DNA of 19,341 bases, from NCBI GenBank assembly GCA_964350135.1, contig CAYGJN010000046.1, positions 1 to 19,341 on the forward strand, given 5' to 3'. This document shows positions 6,223 to 13,759 of the stretch, piece after piece. Position 1 is the first letter of the stretch, and every line of letters begins with the position of its first letter. The notes under the pieces were generated by a model that was not told the origin of the DNA, did not search any database, and saw only the letters and a list, made by a program, of their open reading frames with translations. The DNA comes from CAYGJN01 sp964350135. GTDB lineage: Bacteria; Bdellovibrionota; Bacteriovoracia; Bacteriovoracales; Bacteriovoracaceae. The position numbers and the translations under genes are program-made.

Positions 6223-6262
6223 AACCTCATTCTAGCGTGTCTACCAATTTCACCACCTGGGC
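6178..6262 (-). tRNA. tRNA-Leu (GAG anticodon)
   Basis: The minus strand gives a complete class II cloverleaf. The acceptor stem GCCCAGG (6262-6256) pairs with CCTGGGC, the D arm is GTG/CAC, and the anticodon stem CTAGA/TCTAG encloses a seven-base loop with anticodon GAG. A long variable arm follows, then a T arm with loop TTCAAGT. The discriminator is A, and CCA is encoded (6178-6180). GAG reads CUC and CUU. The 3' half is overlapped by the antisense frame of the serine-recombinase remnant, so this tRNA is the likely integration site of the accessory region at lower coordinates. T-rich sequence follows the CCA end. Confidence 0.95.
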
Positions 6263-6342
6263 CTTGAGCCAATAATTTATCGAAATTACAAGAGCTTGTA
6301 CAGATCTTAGACTGTATGAAGTTCACACTTTTAATAGCTGTA

Positions 6343-6371
6343 TTGACTGTGTGCGTTGCCATGAGTAAAAC
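6343..6371 (+). promoter_or_regulatory. Probable sigma-70 promoter of the 6406 gene
   Basis: TTGACT (6343-6348), a 17-base spacer and TAAAAC (6366-6371) give a reasonable promoter with a leader of about 28 bases before ATG 6406. Confidence 0.45.
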
Positions 6372-6405
6372 CAGCTAAATATTTTGTGAGAAGAAAAGAG
6401 GTTTT

Positions 6406-6627
6406 ATGAAGTCGTTACTTGTACTTTTATTTTTAGCATTATCTATTAACTCATTTTCTCAGACTAAGTATTGGGGTAAAAAGAGTGCTTCACCAAAATC
6501 AATTTCTACATCCACTAATTCCTCTCATTCATCAGCTACTAATTCTTATGATTATGATGAAGAACTAATGGCCGAAGCAAGACCAGGAAGTCTTAAGATT
6601 GAAAGAACTAGAGGTTATTTTTTATAA
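6406..6627 (+). CDS. Small secreted Ser/Thr-rich protein
   Basis: This 73-residue protein starts with a clear signal peptide (M-K-S-L-L-V-L-L-F-L, cleavage near F-S|Q-T at residue 19). The mature part of about 54 residues is Ser/Thr/Asn-rich in the middle (residues 27-47) and charged at the end (Y-D-Y-D-E-E-L, then R-P-G-S-L-K-I-E-R-T-R-G-Y). AGAGG a few bases before the ATG and an upstream promoter support it. No family is recognised. It overlaps the end of the convergent gene by 13 bases. Confidence 0.65.
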   Translation: MKSLLVLLFLALSINSFSQTKYWGKKSASPKSISTSTNSSHSSATNSYDYDEELMAEARPGSLKIERTRGYFL

Positions 6628-6950
6628 GCTTCAATTTCGTTTATATAGTACTCAATTTTTTTGGATATTCTTTTTATAAGATCAATTTGAGTACTTACTG
6701 AATTAATTTTTCTCATTTTAAGAACATATGGTGGAATTTTAAGATCTTCTAAACTTTGTTCTAGGAATTTATTTATCTCAACTTCTTCTTTTTCAGGAGT
6801 GATTTCAGTGTTTTTAGAAAAATTTTCTATTTCCAGGTCAGCTAATTGTTCAAATGCAAATTCATCCATATCAATAGCATGATCTAAGGCCTTGGCCACT
6901 GGAAACTCAATGACTTGTGCTAGAGGTGAATTTTGACTTGTATTCTTCAT
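6615..6950 (-). CDS. Acidic protein of unknown function
   Basis: The 111-residue protein has no signal peptide or membrane segment. It is acidic in the middle (residues 28-70, many Glu/Asp) and more basic at the end, where a predicted helix (I-D-L-I-K-R-I-S-K-K-I-E-Y-Y-I) closes the chain. The start ATG 6950 has only a weak ribosome-binding site. The composition and the long open frame favour a real gene. I recognise no family. It is convergent with the 6406 gene and not in an operon. Confidence 0.6.
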   Translation of the reverse strand: MKNTSQNSPLAQVIEFPVAKALDHAIDMDEFAFEQLADLEIENFSKNTEITPEKEEVEINKFLEQSLEDLKIPPYVLKMRKINSVSTQIDLIKRISKKIEYYINEIEAYKK

Positions 6951-7112
6951 TAATTAAATTCTAAGCTGTTGCAGAATAGAGCAAAGCAAACAAGCTCGTA
7001 CATGTAATATTTACGCTTTGAGGGTAAAACTTAGACAGCTAAGTAGTGGAATTTTCATCAATGGAATTCATTTCCTCATTGTATTTTCAGGTACTTATAG
7101 AGAAAATAAGGC

Positions 7113-7319
7113 ATGGATAAGCTCAATTGCCATAATTGTATACACTTTCATATTACCTGGGATCAAAAATCTCCAAAGGGTTGTAAGGCCTATAATTTTA
7201 AATCCTCTCAGATGCCTTCAATTTTAGTTAAACAATCTTCAGGTGCTGAATGCACTCTTTTTAAAGAGAAAAAGCCTAAGAAAAAAGAATTAGATCTCTC
7301 TAGTGATGATCTCTGGTAG
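7113..7319 (+). CDS. Small conserved-looking Cys-motif protein (possible zinc binder)
   Basis: The 68-residue protein has the pattern C-H-N-C-I-H-F...T-W-D...P-K-G-C-K-A-Y-N-F-K-S...M-P-S...S-S-G-A-E-C...F. Four cysteines (residues 6, 9, 24, 47) and His11 could hold a zinc ion. The spacing and the fixed CKAYxFKS...PS...SGxxC words look like a conserved family of tiny proteobacterial proteins. I cannot give a function. A stop codon lies two codons before ATG 7113, so the start is forced. The ribosome-binding site is poor (AAGG too close). The last 30 bases overlap the end of mnmA on the other strand. Confidence 0.7.
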   Translation: MDKLNCHNCIHFHITWDQKSPKGCKAYNFKSSQMPSILVKQSSGAECTLFKEKKPKKKELDLSSDDLW

Positions 7320-8402
7320 GGCCTTATTTTGATGATAGAAGCTCTTTTCGGCCTTTAAAATAGTAGCACTACCAATACATAGATCATTATTATAAAAAGC
7401 AATAGTTTGCCCAGGAGTGATAGCACGTTGAGGGATAGAAAAACTGATTTCTAAATCATTATTTTCAAGTCTTTTGATCTTACAGTCTTGATTGACTTGT
7501 CGGTAGCGTATTTTTGCAGTTAGCTGATCATGCTCATTTGGAGCTTTTGTAATCCAATGAATTTCATTGGCCCAAAGTTTATCAGCGAATAAAGCAGGAT
7601 GAGTAACTCCTCTTTCTACATAGACAATGTTTTTTACAAGATCTTTTTCAACAACAAACCAAGGCTCTCCAGGACCACCAAGTCCAAGGCCTTTTCTTTG
7701 CCCAATAGTATAAAAACTTTGACCAAGGTGATTACCTACAGTTGTTCCATCAAGAGTTTTAAATTCACCTTGTTCACAATGAATATAATCTGCAATAAAA
7801 CCTGTAAAATCTTTTTCACCAATAAAGCAAATACCCATACTATCTTTTTTAGTTTTTGTAGCTAGGTCAAGCTCAGTTGCAATTTTACGGACTCGAGTTT
7901 TTTTTAGACTTCCAAGGGGAAAGAGTACTTTTTCTAAGGCCTTTGAATTAATCGCACTTAAAAAATAACTTTGATCTTTTTTGGGATCGAGTCCTTTTTT
8001 AAGATAAACTACTCCATCAATAGTTTCTGTCTGGCAGTAATGACCTGTGGCCAGTTTATCTGCGCCAAGTTCAATGGCCTTATCTAGCAAGACTTTAAAC
8101 TTAATATGCTTATTACAAAGGATATCAGGATTAGGAGTAAGTCCTTTCTCAAAATCGTTAAGAAAGCCTTTAAAGACATCTCTCCAATATTCTTTAGAAA
8201 AATTTACATGATGATATTTAATTCCAAGTTTATTGCAAACACTGACAACGTCTGCAAAGTCTTTCTTTGAAGGACAGTCTGAGGAGTTTGACTCCCAGTT
8301 TTTCATATAGAGCCCTTCAACTTCATAGCCTTGTTGAAGCAATAAAGCTGCTGCTACAGATGAATCTACGCCACCACTCATGGCCATCATGATTTTTGTC
8401 AT
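7290..8402 (-). CDS. mnmA: tRNA-specific 2-thiouridylase MnmA
   Basis: MnmA activates U34 of tRNA-Lys, -Glu and -Gln with ATP and inserts sulfur, giving the s2U part of mnm5s2U. The 370 residues match the usual length. The PP-loop ATP site is M-S-G-G-V-D-S-S (residues 8-15). Catalytic Cys96 lies in P-D-I-L-C-N-K-H-I-K-F and the second redox Cys192 in G-I-C-F-I-G-E. The tRNA-contact words A-T-G-H-Y and K-D-Q-S-Y-F-L are present, and the C-terminal beta-barrels continue to about residue 365 (R-A-I-T-P-G-Q). AAGG precedes ATG 8402. It is the last gene of a minus-strand operon behind the M28-like gene (48-base gap) and an MnmA paralogue. Confidence 0.97.
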   Translation of the reverse strand: MTKIMMAMSGGVDSSVAAALLLQQGYEVEGLYMKNWESNSSDCPSKKDFADVVSVCNKLGIKYHHVNFSKEYWRDVFKGFLNDFEKGLTPNPDILCNKHIKFKVLLDKAIELGADKLATGHYCQTETIDGVVYLKKGLDPKKDQSYFLSAINSKALEKVLFPLGSLKKTRVRKIATELDLATKTKKDSMGICFIGEKDFTGFIADYIHCEQGEFKTLDGTTVGNHLGQSFYTIGQRKGLGLGGPGEPWFVVEKDLVKNIVYVERGVTHPALFADKLWANEIHWITKAPNEHDQLTAKIRYRQVNQDCKIKRLENNDLEISFSIPQRAITPGQTIAFYNNDLCIGSATILKAEKSFYHQNKALPEIITREI

Positions 8403-8450
8403 GAAGCCTTATAACGCATTAAGACTAATAGGTAAATGGCCCAATTTCTA

Positions 8451-9584
8451 CTAACGAGGGCTAAAGTCAAAAAGAAGGCCAAGGCTAGCGCCAGCTATAA
8501 ATTGAATATTATCTGTGAGAGTTTTAATATTGAGTGCTTCAACAAAGTCTGAACTTGTATGATGAGCATTATGGTTATGATCGTTTTCCCAATCTTGTCC
8601 AATAACAATAGAGCTTATCTTATTTTCCCAAAAAACAGTATTTTCTGAAAGAGTAAAATCGTTAGAGAAAATTTCATATCGAGGATAACTATTTATTATT
8701 TTTCCTACTGCCAGAAATTTTTCAGCAAACTTAATATCATCTTCTCCGCCATTTGCTTTAGCTCTAGTATAAATTTTCATATTTCCAAGTTTCTTTTTTT
8801 TATCAGTGTACTCACTATCTTGGCCAAGCATTAAAAGATTAACAGATCCAATAAGTGTAATATCATTACTTGAAATTTCTTTTTTTAAAATATCGTTTAT
8901 ATAAGCATGAGTACCCAGAAAACCAACTTCTTGAAAATTAGTAAAAACTAAGCGAATAGTATGTTTTAAATCAAACTTAAGAAAAATTGGTATTAACTCC
9001 AAAAGGGCCGTTATGCCTGAACCATTATCATTGGCACCCTGAGAAGTAGCATCAATTTCCATGAGACCTGTTTTTTTATTAAAGACTATATTATCAATAT
9101 TAGCGTAAAGAATAAGGACTTGATCTGTATTTCCTTTTTTTTCCCAAATGAGATTAGAAAAAGTTTGATCTTTAATTGTTTCAAGATTTTTAATCATCTG
9201 ATCAGTAAACTTTCTCCATTTTTTATACTCTTTATGATCTTTTGTGAATCGAGAGTTTACGAGCTTATTAAAGTCTCTTTCGTACATTTTTTGAGCAGCC
9301 TTAATATTAGGTTTGAACTCATGTTCCTTTAAATGGTCAGTATATTTTGAATCAAGAGAGATAATTTTTGTTTTTAAATATTGGAGAGCTTTTTTATTAC
9401 CAGACTTATAAACCACTCGTGAAGGAGAGCAGCATTGAACAAATTCACGCAAGGTCTTCACTACATTCTTATCTTTAATATTTGCTAGTGTTTTTTTAAT
9501 CTGAAAATTATTGGGAGCCTTAAATTCTTTTGCGTAGGAATTAAAAACTAAAATCTTCAGTATTATCACTAGGCTTAATTTCAT
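8451..9584 (-). CDS. Secreted M28-fold peptidase homologue with altered catalytic residues
   Basis: I choose the start at 9584 because it opens a good signal peptide (M-K-L-S-L-V-I-I-L-K, cleavage after S-Y-A near residue 18). ATG 9590 and 9596 are also possible. The 377-residue protein keeps the M28 aminopeptidase frame: A-N-D-N-G-S-G with zinc ligand Asp186, Q-E-V-G-F-L-G with Glu219, V-N-L-L-M-L-G, and H-H-T-S-S-D with His342. Against the Vibrio-type family pattern three key positions differ. The H-x-D histidine is Asn162, the general-base Glu is Gln218 and the N-x-D zinc Asp is Leu251. It is probably not a working peptidase. It overlaps the MnmA-like gene by 44 bases and precedes mnmA. 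Confidence 0.8.
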   Translation of the reverse strand: MKLSLVIILKILVFNSYAKEFKAPNNFQIKKTLANIKDKNVVKTLREFVQCCSPSRVVYKSGNKKALQYLKTKIISLDSKYTDHLKEHEFKPNIKAAQKMYERDFNKLVNSRFTKDHKEYKKWRKFTDQMIKNLETIKDQTFSNLIWEKKGNTDQVLILYANIDNIVFNKKTGLMEIDATSQGANDNGSGITALLELIPIFLKFDLKHTIRLVFTNFQEVGFLGTHAYINDILKKEISSNDITLIGSVNLLMLGQDSEYTDKKKKLGNMKIYTRAKANGGEDDIKFAEKFLAVGKIINSYPRYEIFSNDFTLSENTVFWENKISSIVIGQDWENDHNHNAHHTSSDFVEALNIKTLTDNIQFIAGASLGLLFDFSPR

Positions 9585-10776
9585 TTTCATCTTCATCCAG
9601 GTAGTCATCAGGCAAATCTTCAGGAGTATCGCTAACTCTTTTGAGCATTTTAAAGTTTTCAAATAACTCAACAACACCTGAGCCTAAAAGTTTAGCGGTT
9701 TTACTATTCGAGTTATAAATACTAACAGCGTGGGCTGCTCCCATATTAAAGACATCTTCTTCAAATTCAGCAATAGCACTATCATTATTTTTAAAATAAA
9801 GAATACCCTTGATTGGATCTCCATTTTCAAAGGAAAAATAAACATTTTGAGGTTTTGTTCTATCATATCCTTTTGGAAATAAAAGATGAGAAATTTTACA
9901 AGATTTTCTCATAAGTTCTTTTTTATGACCTAAAACTATTTCATATGATCTATGATCTAATTTTGTGATAACAGACTTTTTATCAACGGGTGCAGCTGTT
10001 GAGTCGATTTTTAGGTTTGTTTCTCCCAAGTAGTGTGCGTATAGCCCCTGACTTTCTCCAACATGAAGCTCTTGTTTTGAGTCAAAGAAACTTGCAGGAT
10101 GGAGTAAAGATCCGTGAGCTCTTTTAGCAATATAATTATTAATTGAAGAGGAGTAAAAAAAACAAGATTCTTTTCTCTCAGGTTTAGTGTGAAACTCAAG
10201 ATTGTATCTTTTAGCAATTTCTAATACTTCTTTTTTTCTAAGCTCACTTAAGGGAAGAATTAACTTCTTTAAATATTCTTCAGGAACTGATCCAAGTAGA
10301 GCTGATTGATCGTGATCTTTATCATTTGATCTATAAAATTGAGCTTTAGAGCGGTCTTTATTAAAATGAATTTTTGCATAATGGCCGGTGGCAATATTAT
10401 CAATTTTTAGAAGTTCTGCTTTCTCACTTAGAATTTTAAACTTTATCTGATTACACCAAAAACAACTTGAAAAAAAATTACCAATAATTCTAGAACTAAT
10501 AACTTTATCAAGTATTTTAGATTCAAACTCAGCCTTAGCATTTACTGCATAATATCCAATTCCAAGTGAGTCGCAAATTTTTTTCACTTGATTTAAGTCT
10601 TCAATATGGCATGAGCTTTCGAAATCTTCAGATAGATCCTTTTTATCTTGGGCCCTTAAAAATTGAAAGGTTATTCCATAGACATCCATGCCCTGACTTT
10701 TAAGGAGAAAGGCAGCAACTGTGGAATCAACACCACCACTCATTGCAATTAAAACTTTATTAGAGTTTGTACTCAA
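9541..10776 (-). CDS. Divergent MnmA paralogue (PP-loop tRNA thiolase-like)
   Basis: This 411-residue protein is a second MnmA homologue. The PP-loop M-S-G-G-V-D-S-T is at residues 12-19 and A-T-G-H-Y at 129-133. Cys108 in C-F-W-C-N-Q-I-K-F and Cys205 in K-E-S-C-F-F-Y align with the two catalytic cysteines. It differs from the canonical protein by an extra Cys105 (a CxxC pair), an altered second-Cys region (no G-I-C-F-I-G-E) and an acidic tail of about 30 residues. The start is TTG 10776 with AGGA six bases upstream. An extended -10 promoter precedes it. It may thiolate a different tRNA or sulfur acceptor. Its gene leads an operon whose third gene is mnmA. Confidence 0.88.
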   Translation of the reverse strand: MSTNSNKVLIAMSGGVDSTVAAFLLKSQGMDVYGITFQFLRAQDKKDLSEDFESSCHIEDLNQVKKICDSLGIGYYAVNAKAEFESKILDKVISSRIIGNFFSSCFWCNQIKFKILSEKAELLKIDNIATGHYAKIHFNKDRSKAQFYRSNDKDHDQSALLGSVPEEYLKKLILPLSELRKKEVLEIAKRYNLEFHTKPERKESCFFYSSSINNYIAKRAHGSLLHPASFFDSKQELHVGESQGLYAHYLGETNLKIDSTAAPVDKKSVITKLDHRSYEIVLGHKKELMRKSCKISHLLFPKGYDRTKPQNVYFSFENGDPIKGILYFKNNDSAIAEFEEDVFNMGAAHAVSIYNSNSKTAKLLGSGVVELFENFKMLKRVSDTPEDLPDDYLDEDENEIKPSDNTEDFSF

Positions 10777-10793
10777 CTTGTATCCTTTGGTTT

Positions 10794-10802
10794 ATTATAA
10801 CA
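10794..10802 (-). promoter_or_regulatory. Extended -10 promoter of the mnmA-paralogue operon
   Basis: The minus strand reads TG-T-TATAAT, a perfect extended -10, about 20 bases before the TTG start. No good -35 is present, as is usual for this promoter class. It lies in the 55-bp gap shared with the divergent gene at 10832. Confidence 0.55.
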
Positions 10803-10831
10803 TCTCTTAAGATCCATAAAAGGTGTGCGGC

Positions 10832-11134
10832 ATGTCAAATGCGTTAGAATTTACAATTGACTATGAAGATAAAGAATTAAGCTTTGTGATTAATGAAGAC
10901 AGTGGTTTTGTACCTCAAACTGGCCAGCTTTTAGATCTAGACCAAGATGATCTTGAGCAGTTAAGTCGGAAAGAAATTGGCTTTTTTAATATTGAAGTCT
11001 TGCTTGATAATCAAAAATATTATTTCCCTGCCATGATATTTTCCAGATCAAAGCTTCAAGAAGAAATCTTAGAATTTTTAGAGTACGATGACTTTTTAGA
11101 TAATTTAACCAGTAAAGGAAATGATGAAGACTGA
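10832..11134 (+). CDS. Small acidic protein coupled to pepN
   Basis: The 100-residue protein starts at ATG 10832, with AAAAGG eight bases upstream. A GTG at 10823 is in frame but overlaps that site. It is rich in Asp/Glu, has no signal peptide and is predicted to alternate strands (A-L-E-F-T-I-D-Y, S-F-V-I-N-E) and a closing helix (E-E-I-L-E-F-L-E-Y). I recognise no family. Its stop codon lies inside the first codons of pepN (11-base overlap), so the two are translationally coupled and probably co-regulated. Confidence 0.75.
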   Translation: MSNALEFTIDYEDKELSFVINEDSGFVPQTGQLLDLDQDDLEQLSRKEIGFFNIEVLLDNQKYYFPAMIFSRSKLQEEILEFLEYDDFLDNLTSKGNDED

Positions 11135-13691
11135 AACAAACCCAACAATTTATTTAAAAGATTATAAAGAATTAGATTTTACAATTGATTCAATTTCCTT
11201 AGAGTTTGATCTTTTTAAAGATTTTACTTATATAACTTCAACTCTAAATATTAAAACCAAAACTAAGTTAAAAGAGCTTTTCTTGAATGGAGAAAATCTT
11301 GAATTAATTGATATAAATTTTTCAAAAGATGATTATAAGCTTGAAGAGAGTGGACTTACTCTTTTAAATCCAAAAGGAAGTTTTGAGCTGGTTACTAAGG
11401 TTAAAGTTTATCCTCATGAAAATTTAGAATTAGAAGGTCTTTATTTAAGTTCTGGAATTTTCTGTACTCAGAATGAAGCTCAAGGTTTTAGGAAAATTAC
11501 TTTTTTCCCTGATCGACCAGATATGATGACGGTTTTTAAAACTAAAATTACTGCCTCTAAGGATTTTCCATGCTTGCTCTCTAATGGAAATCTTATCGAA
11601 AAAGGTGAAGTAGATACAAATAGACATTATGTTATTTGGGAAGACCCATTTAAAAAGCCTTGTTATTTATTCGCTCTTGTTGCAGGTGATCTAGGTATTC
11701 TAAAAGATCAATATAAGACCATGAGTGGAAGAACTATTGATTTAGAAATTTATTGTGACAAAGGCAATGAGTATAGACTTACTCACGCCATGGAATCTTT
11801 AAAAAAATCAATGAAATGGGATGAAGATGTTTATGGACTTGAGTATGACTTAGATCTCTATATGATTGTTTCTGTAGACTCATTTAATATGGGGGCAATG
11901 GAAAATAAAGGTCTTAATATTTTCAACTCTGTTTATACTTTAGCAGATCCAAAATCAGCTACTGATTCAGATTATCAAGATATAGAAGCAGTGATTGGAC
12001 ATGAGTATTTTCATAATTGGACTGGAAACCGTGTTACTTGTAGAGACTGGTTTCAATTAACTTTAAAAGAGGGACTTACAGTTTTTCGTGATCAAGAATT
12101 TTCAGCGGATATGCAGTCCAGGGCAGTTAAAAGAATCGAGGATGTAAAGGTGCTCAGGTCCCATCAGTTCTCTGAAGATGCAGGCCCTATGGCCCATCCT
12201 ATTCGCCCAGAATCCTATATGGAGATTAATAATTTCTATACAGCGACAGTTTATAATAAAGGAGCAGAGGTTATTCGCATGGCCTATAATCTTATAGGAC
12301 GTTCTGCTTGGAGAAAATCACTTGATAAATATTTTGAATTATTTGATGGTAAGGCCGTAACTACAGATGATTTTATTCATGCTCTAGAACTAGGGTCTGG
12401 TAAAGATTTAACTCATTTTAAAAAGTCTTGGTATTCACAGGCTGGCACACCTGTAATTAATATTAGTAGCAAAAGTGATAATAACTCATTTAAACTTAGT
12501 CTAACTCAAACTTGTCCTAATACCCCTGGACAAAAAGATAAAAAACCATTTTATCTACCATTTCCTATAGCTCTTTATAATAAAGAGGGTGAAAAGATTC
12601 ATGAAGAGGTTTTAATAATAAAGGAGCAATCTCATGAGTACTCCTGGAGTTATTCAGATGTTTACACAGTTTCACTAAACTTAAATTTTGCATCTCCTGT
12701 AAAAGTGAATTATGAATATACTGATGAGGAGTTAAGTTTATTGATGGCCCATGATCAAGATGAGTTTAATCGCTTTGAAGCTTCTCAGCTTTTTTCAATA
12801 AGAGAGATTAAAAAAATAATTCAAAATTCTAACTATAAGGTTTCTGATAATTACTTGAATTCATATGGCGCACTTCTTAGTAATTCAAACCTTGATCCTG
12901 CTTTGAAGGCTTATTCTTTGACATCACCAAGCTATGAAGACTTTTTTGGTGACCAGGAAGTTTTACTTATTGATGAGACAATTGATGCAATAAAAAACTT
13001 CAAAAAACAATTAGGAATTAGTTTTGCAGACAAATTTAAGAAATTATACCTATCTCTAGATCAAACTACTTATAGCCTTGATTCTTTATCAATTGGAAAA
13101 AGGACTCTTAAAAATACTTGTCTGAAATTTCTATGTTATTCCAATCAAGATGAGTTTTTTGAGCTGGCCAGTCATCAATATTTTAATAAAGACAATATGA
13201 CTGATCAATTAAGTGCTTTTGAAGCATTGGGAATTTATCAAAATAAGTATCAAGAGAAAGTTTCCAATGATTTTTATGAGAAATGGCATAAAGATCCACT
13301 TGTTTTTTGTAAGTGGCTTGAAACTGAGTCTGTTAGAAATACTGATGATTTTCTTTCTCATATTGAGGCCCTTAAACAAAAACCTGTGTTTAATATTCAT
13401 ATTCCTAATCAAGTTCGAAGTTTAGTTAGGGGCTTTGTCTATAATCTAAAGGCCTATCATCATATCAGTGGTAAGGGGTATGATTATTTTGCAGATTTTA
13501 TCAGTATGTATGACAAAATTAACCCCCAAGTTACAGCTAGGCTCTGTGGCTTTGGCTTTGGAAAACTTTCAAGGCTTGATGAGACAAGGTATAAGCTTAT
13601 GAAGAAGGCCTTAGATAAGTTAATGGAAGAAAAGCTTTCTAAAAACACCTATGAAATACTCAGCAAAACCATGCAGGATGCCAAGCGTTAA
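11124..13691 (+). CDS. pepN: Aminopeptidase N (M1 family, PepN)
   Basis: PepN is the main cytosolic broad-specificity aminopeptidase that finishes peptide degradation. The 855 residues are close to the 870 of E. coli PepN. The exopeptidase motif G-A-M-E-N is at residues 257-261. The zinc site H-E-Y-F-H is at 293-297 with the third ligand Glu316 (L-K-E-G-L-T). The catalytic Tyr lies in F-Y-T-A-T-V-Y-N-K-G. The W-T-G-N-R-V-T-C-R-D-W stretch is specific to the PepN branch. The N-terminal beta domain and the C-terminal helical domain are both present. I prefer ATG 11124 over ATG 11121 because AGGA would be one base from the earlier codon. Confidence 0.97.
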   Translation: MKTETNPTIYLKDYKELDFTIDSISLEFDLFKDFTYITSTLNIKTKTKLKELFLNGENLELIDINFSKDDYKLEESGLTLLNPKGSFELVTKVKVYPHENLELEGLYLSSGIFCTQNEAQGFRKITFFPDRPDMMTVFKTKITASKDFPCLLSNGNLIEKGEVDTNRHYVIWEDPFKKPCYLFALVAGDLGILKDQYKTMSGRTIDLEIYCDKGNEYRLTHAMESLKKSMKWDEDVYGLEYDLDLYMIVSVDSFNMGAMENKGLNIFNSVYTLADPKSATDSDYQDIEAVIGHEYFHNWTGNRVTCRDWFQLTLKEGLTVFRDQEFSADMQSRAVKRIEDVKVLRSHQFSEDAGPMAHPIRPESYMEINNFYTATVYNKGAEVIRMAYNLIGRSAWRKSLDKYFELFDGKAVTTDDFIHALELGSGKDLTHFKKSWYSQAGTPVINISSKSDNNSFKLSLTQTCPNTPGQKDKKPFYLPFPIALYNKEGEKIHEEVLIIKEQSHEYSWSYSDVYTVSLNLNFASPVKVNYEYTDEELSLLMAHDQDEFNRFEASQLFSIREIKKIIQNSNYKVSDNYLNSYGALLSNSNLDPALKAYSLTSPSYEDFFGDQEVLLIDETIDAIKNFKKQLGISFADKFKKLYLSLDQTTYSLDSLSIGKRTLKNTCLKFLCYSNQDEFFELASHQYFNKDNMTDQLSAFEALGIYQNKYQEKVSNDFYEKWHKDPLVFCKWLETESVRNTDDFLSHIEALKQKPVFNIHIPNQVRSLVRGFVYNLKAYHHISGKGYDYFADFISMYDKINPQVTARLCGFGFGKLSRLDETRYKLMKKALDKLMEEKLSKNTYEILSKTMQDAKR

Positions 13692-13717
13692 TAAAGCTTT
13701 CATTGACTAAGTTTCTT

Positions 13718-13753
13718 TCTCCTGACATATAGTATCAAACTATAATCAGGAGA
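13718..13753 (+). promoter_or_regulatory. Hairpin that encloses the Shine-Dalgarno of the 13760 gene
   Basis: TCTCCTGA (13718-13725) pairs perfectly with TCAGGAGA (13746-13753), and TATAGT (13728-13733) with ACTATA (13739-13744) around an ATCAA loop. The right arm contains the ribosome-binding site, five to six bases before ATG 13760. TTGACT at 13703-13708 may be a -35, with CATATA (13726-13731) or TATAGT as -10. A transcript started there would lose the left arm, whereas read-through mRNA from pepN would fold and hide the site. Confidence 0.5.
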
Positions 13754-13759
13754 GAGTTA

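Noticed and set aside
7018..7227. 69-codon plus-strand frame
   Set aside because: It overlaps the better-supported Cys-motif protein at 7113 in another frame, and its hydrophobic composition is that of a shadow frame.
13741..13746. Perfect TATAAT before the 13760 gene
   Set aside because: It has no -35 at the right distance and would start transcription inside the ribosome-binding site. It is better explained as part of the hairpin.
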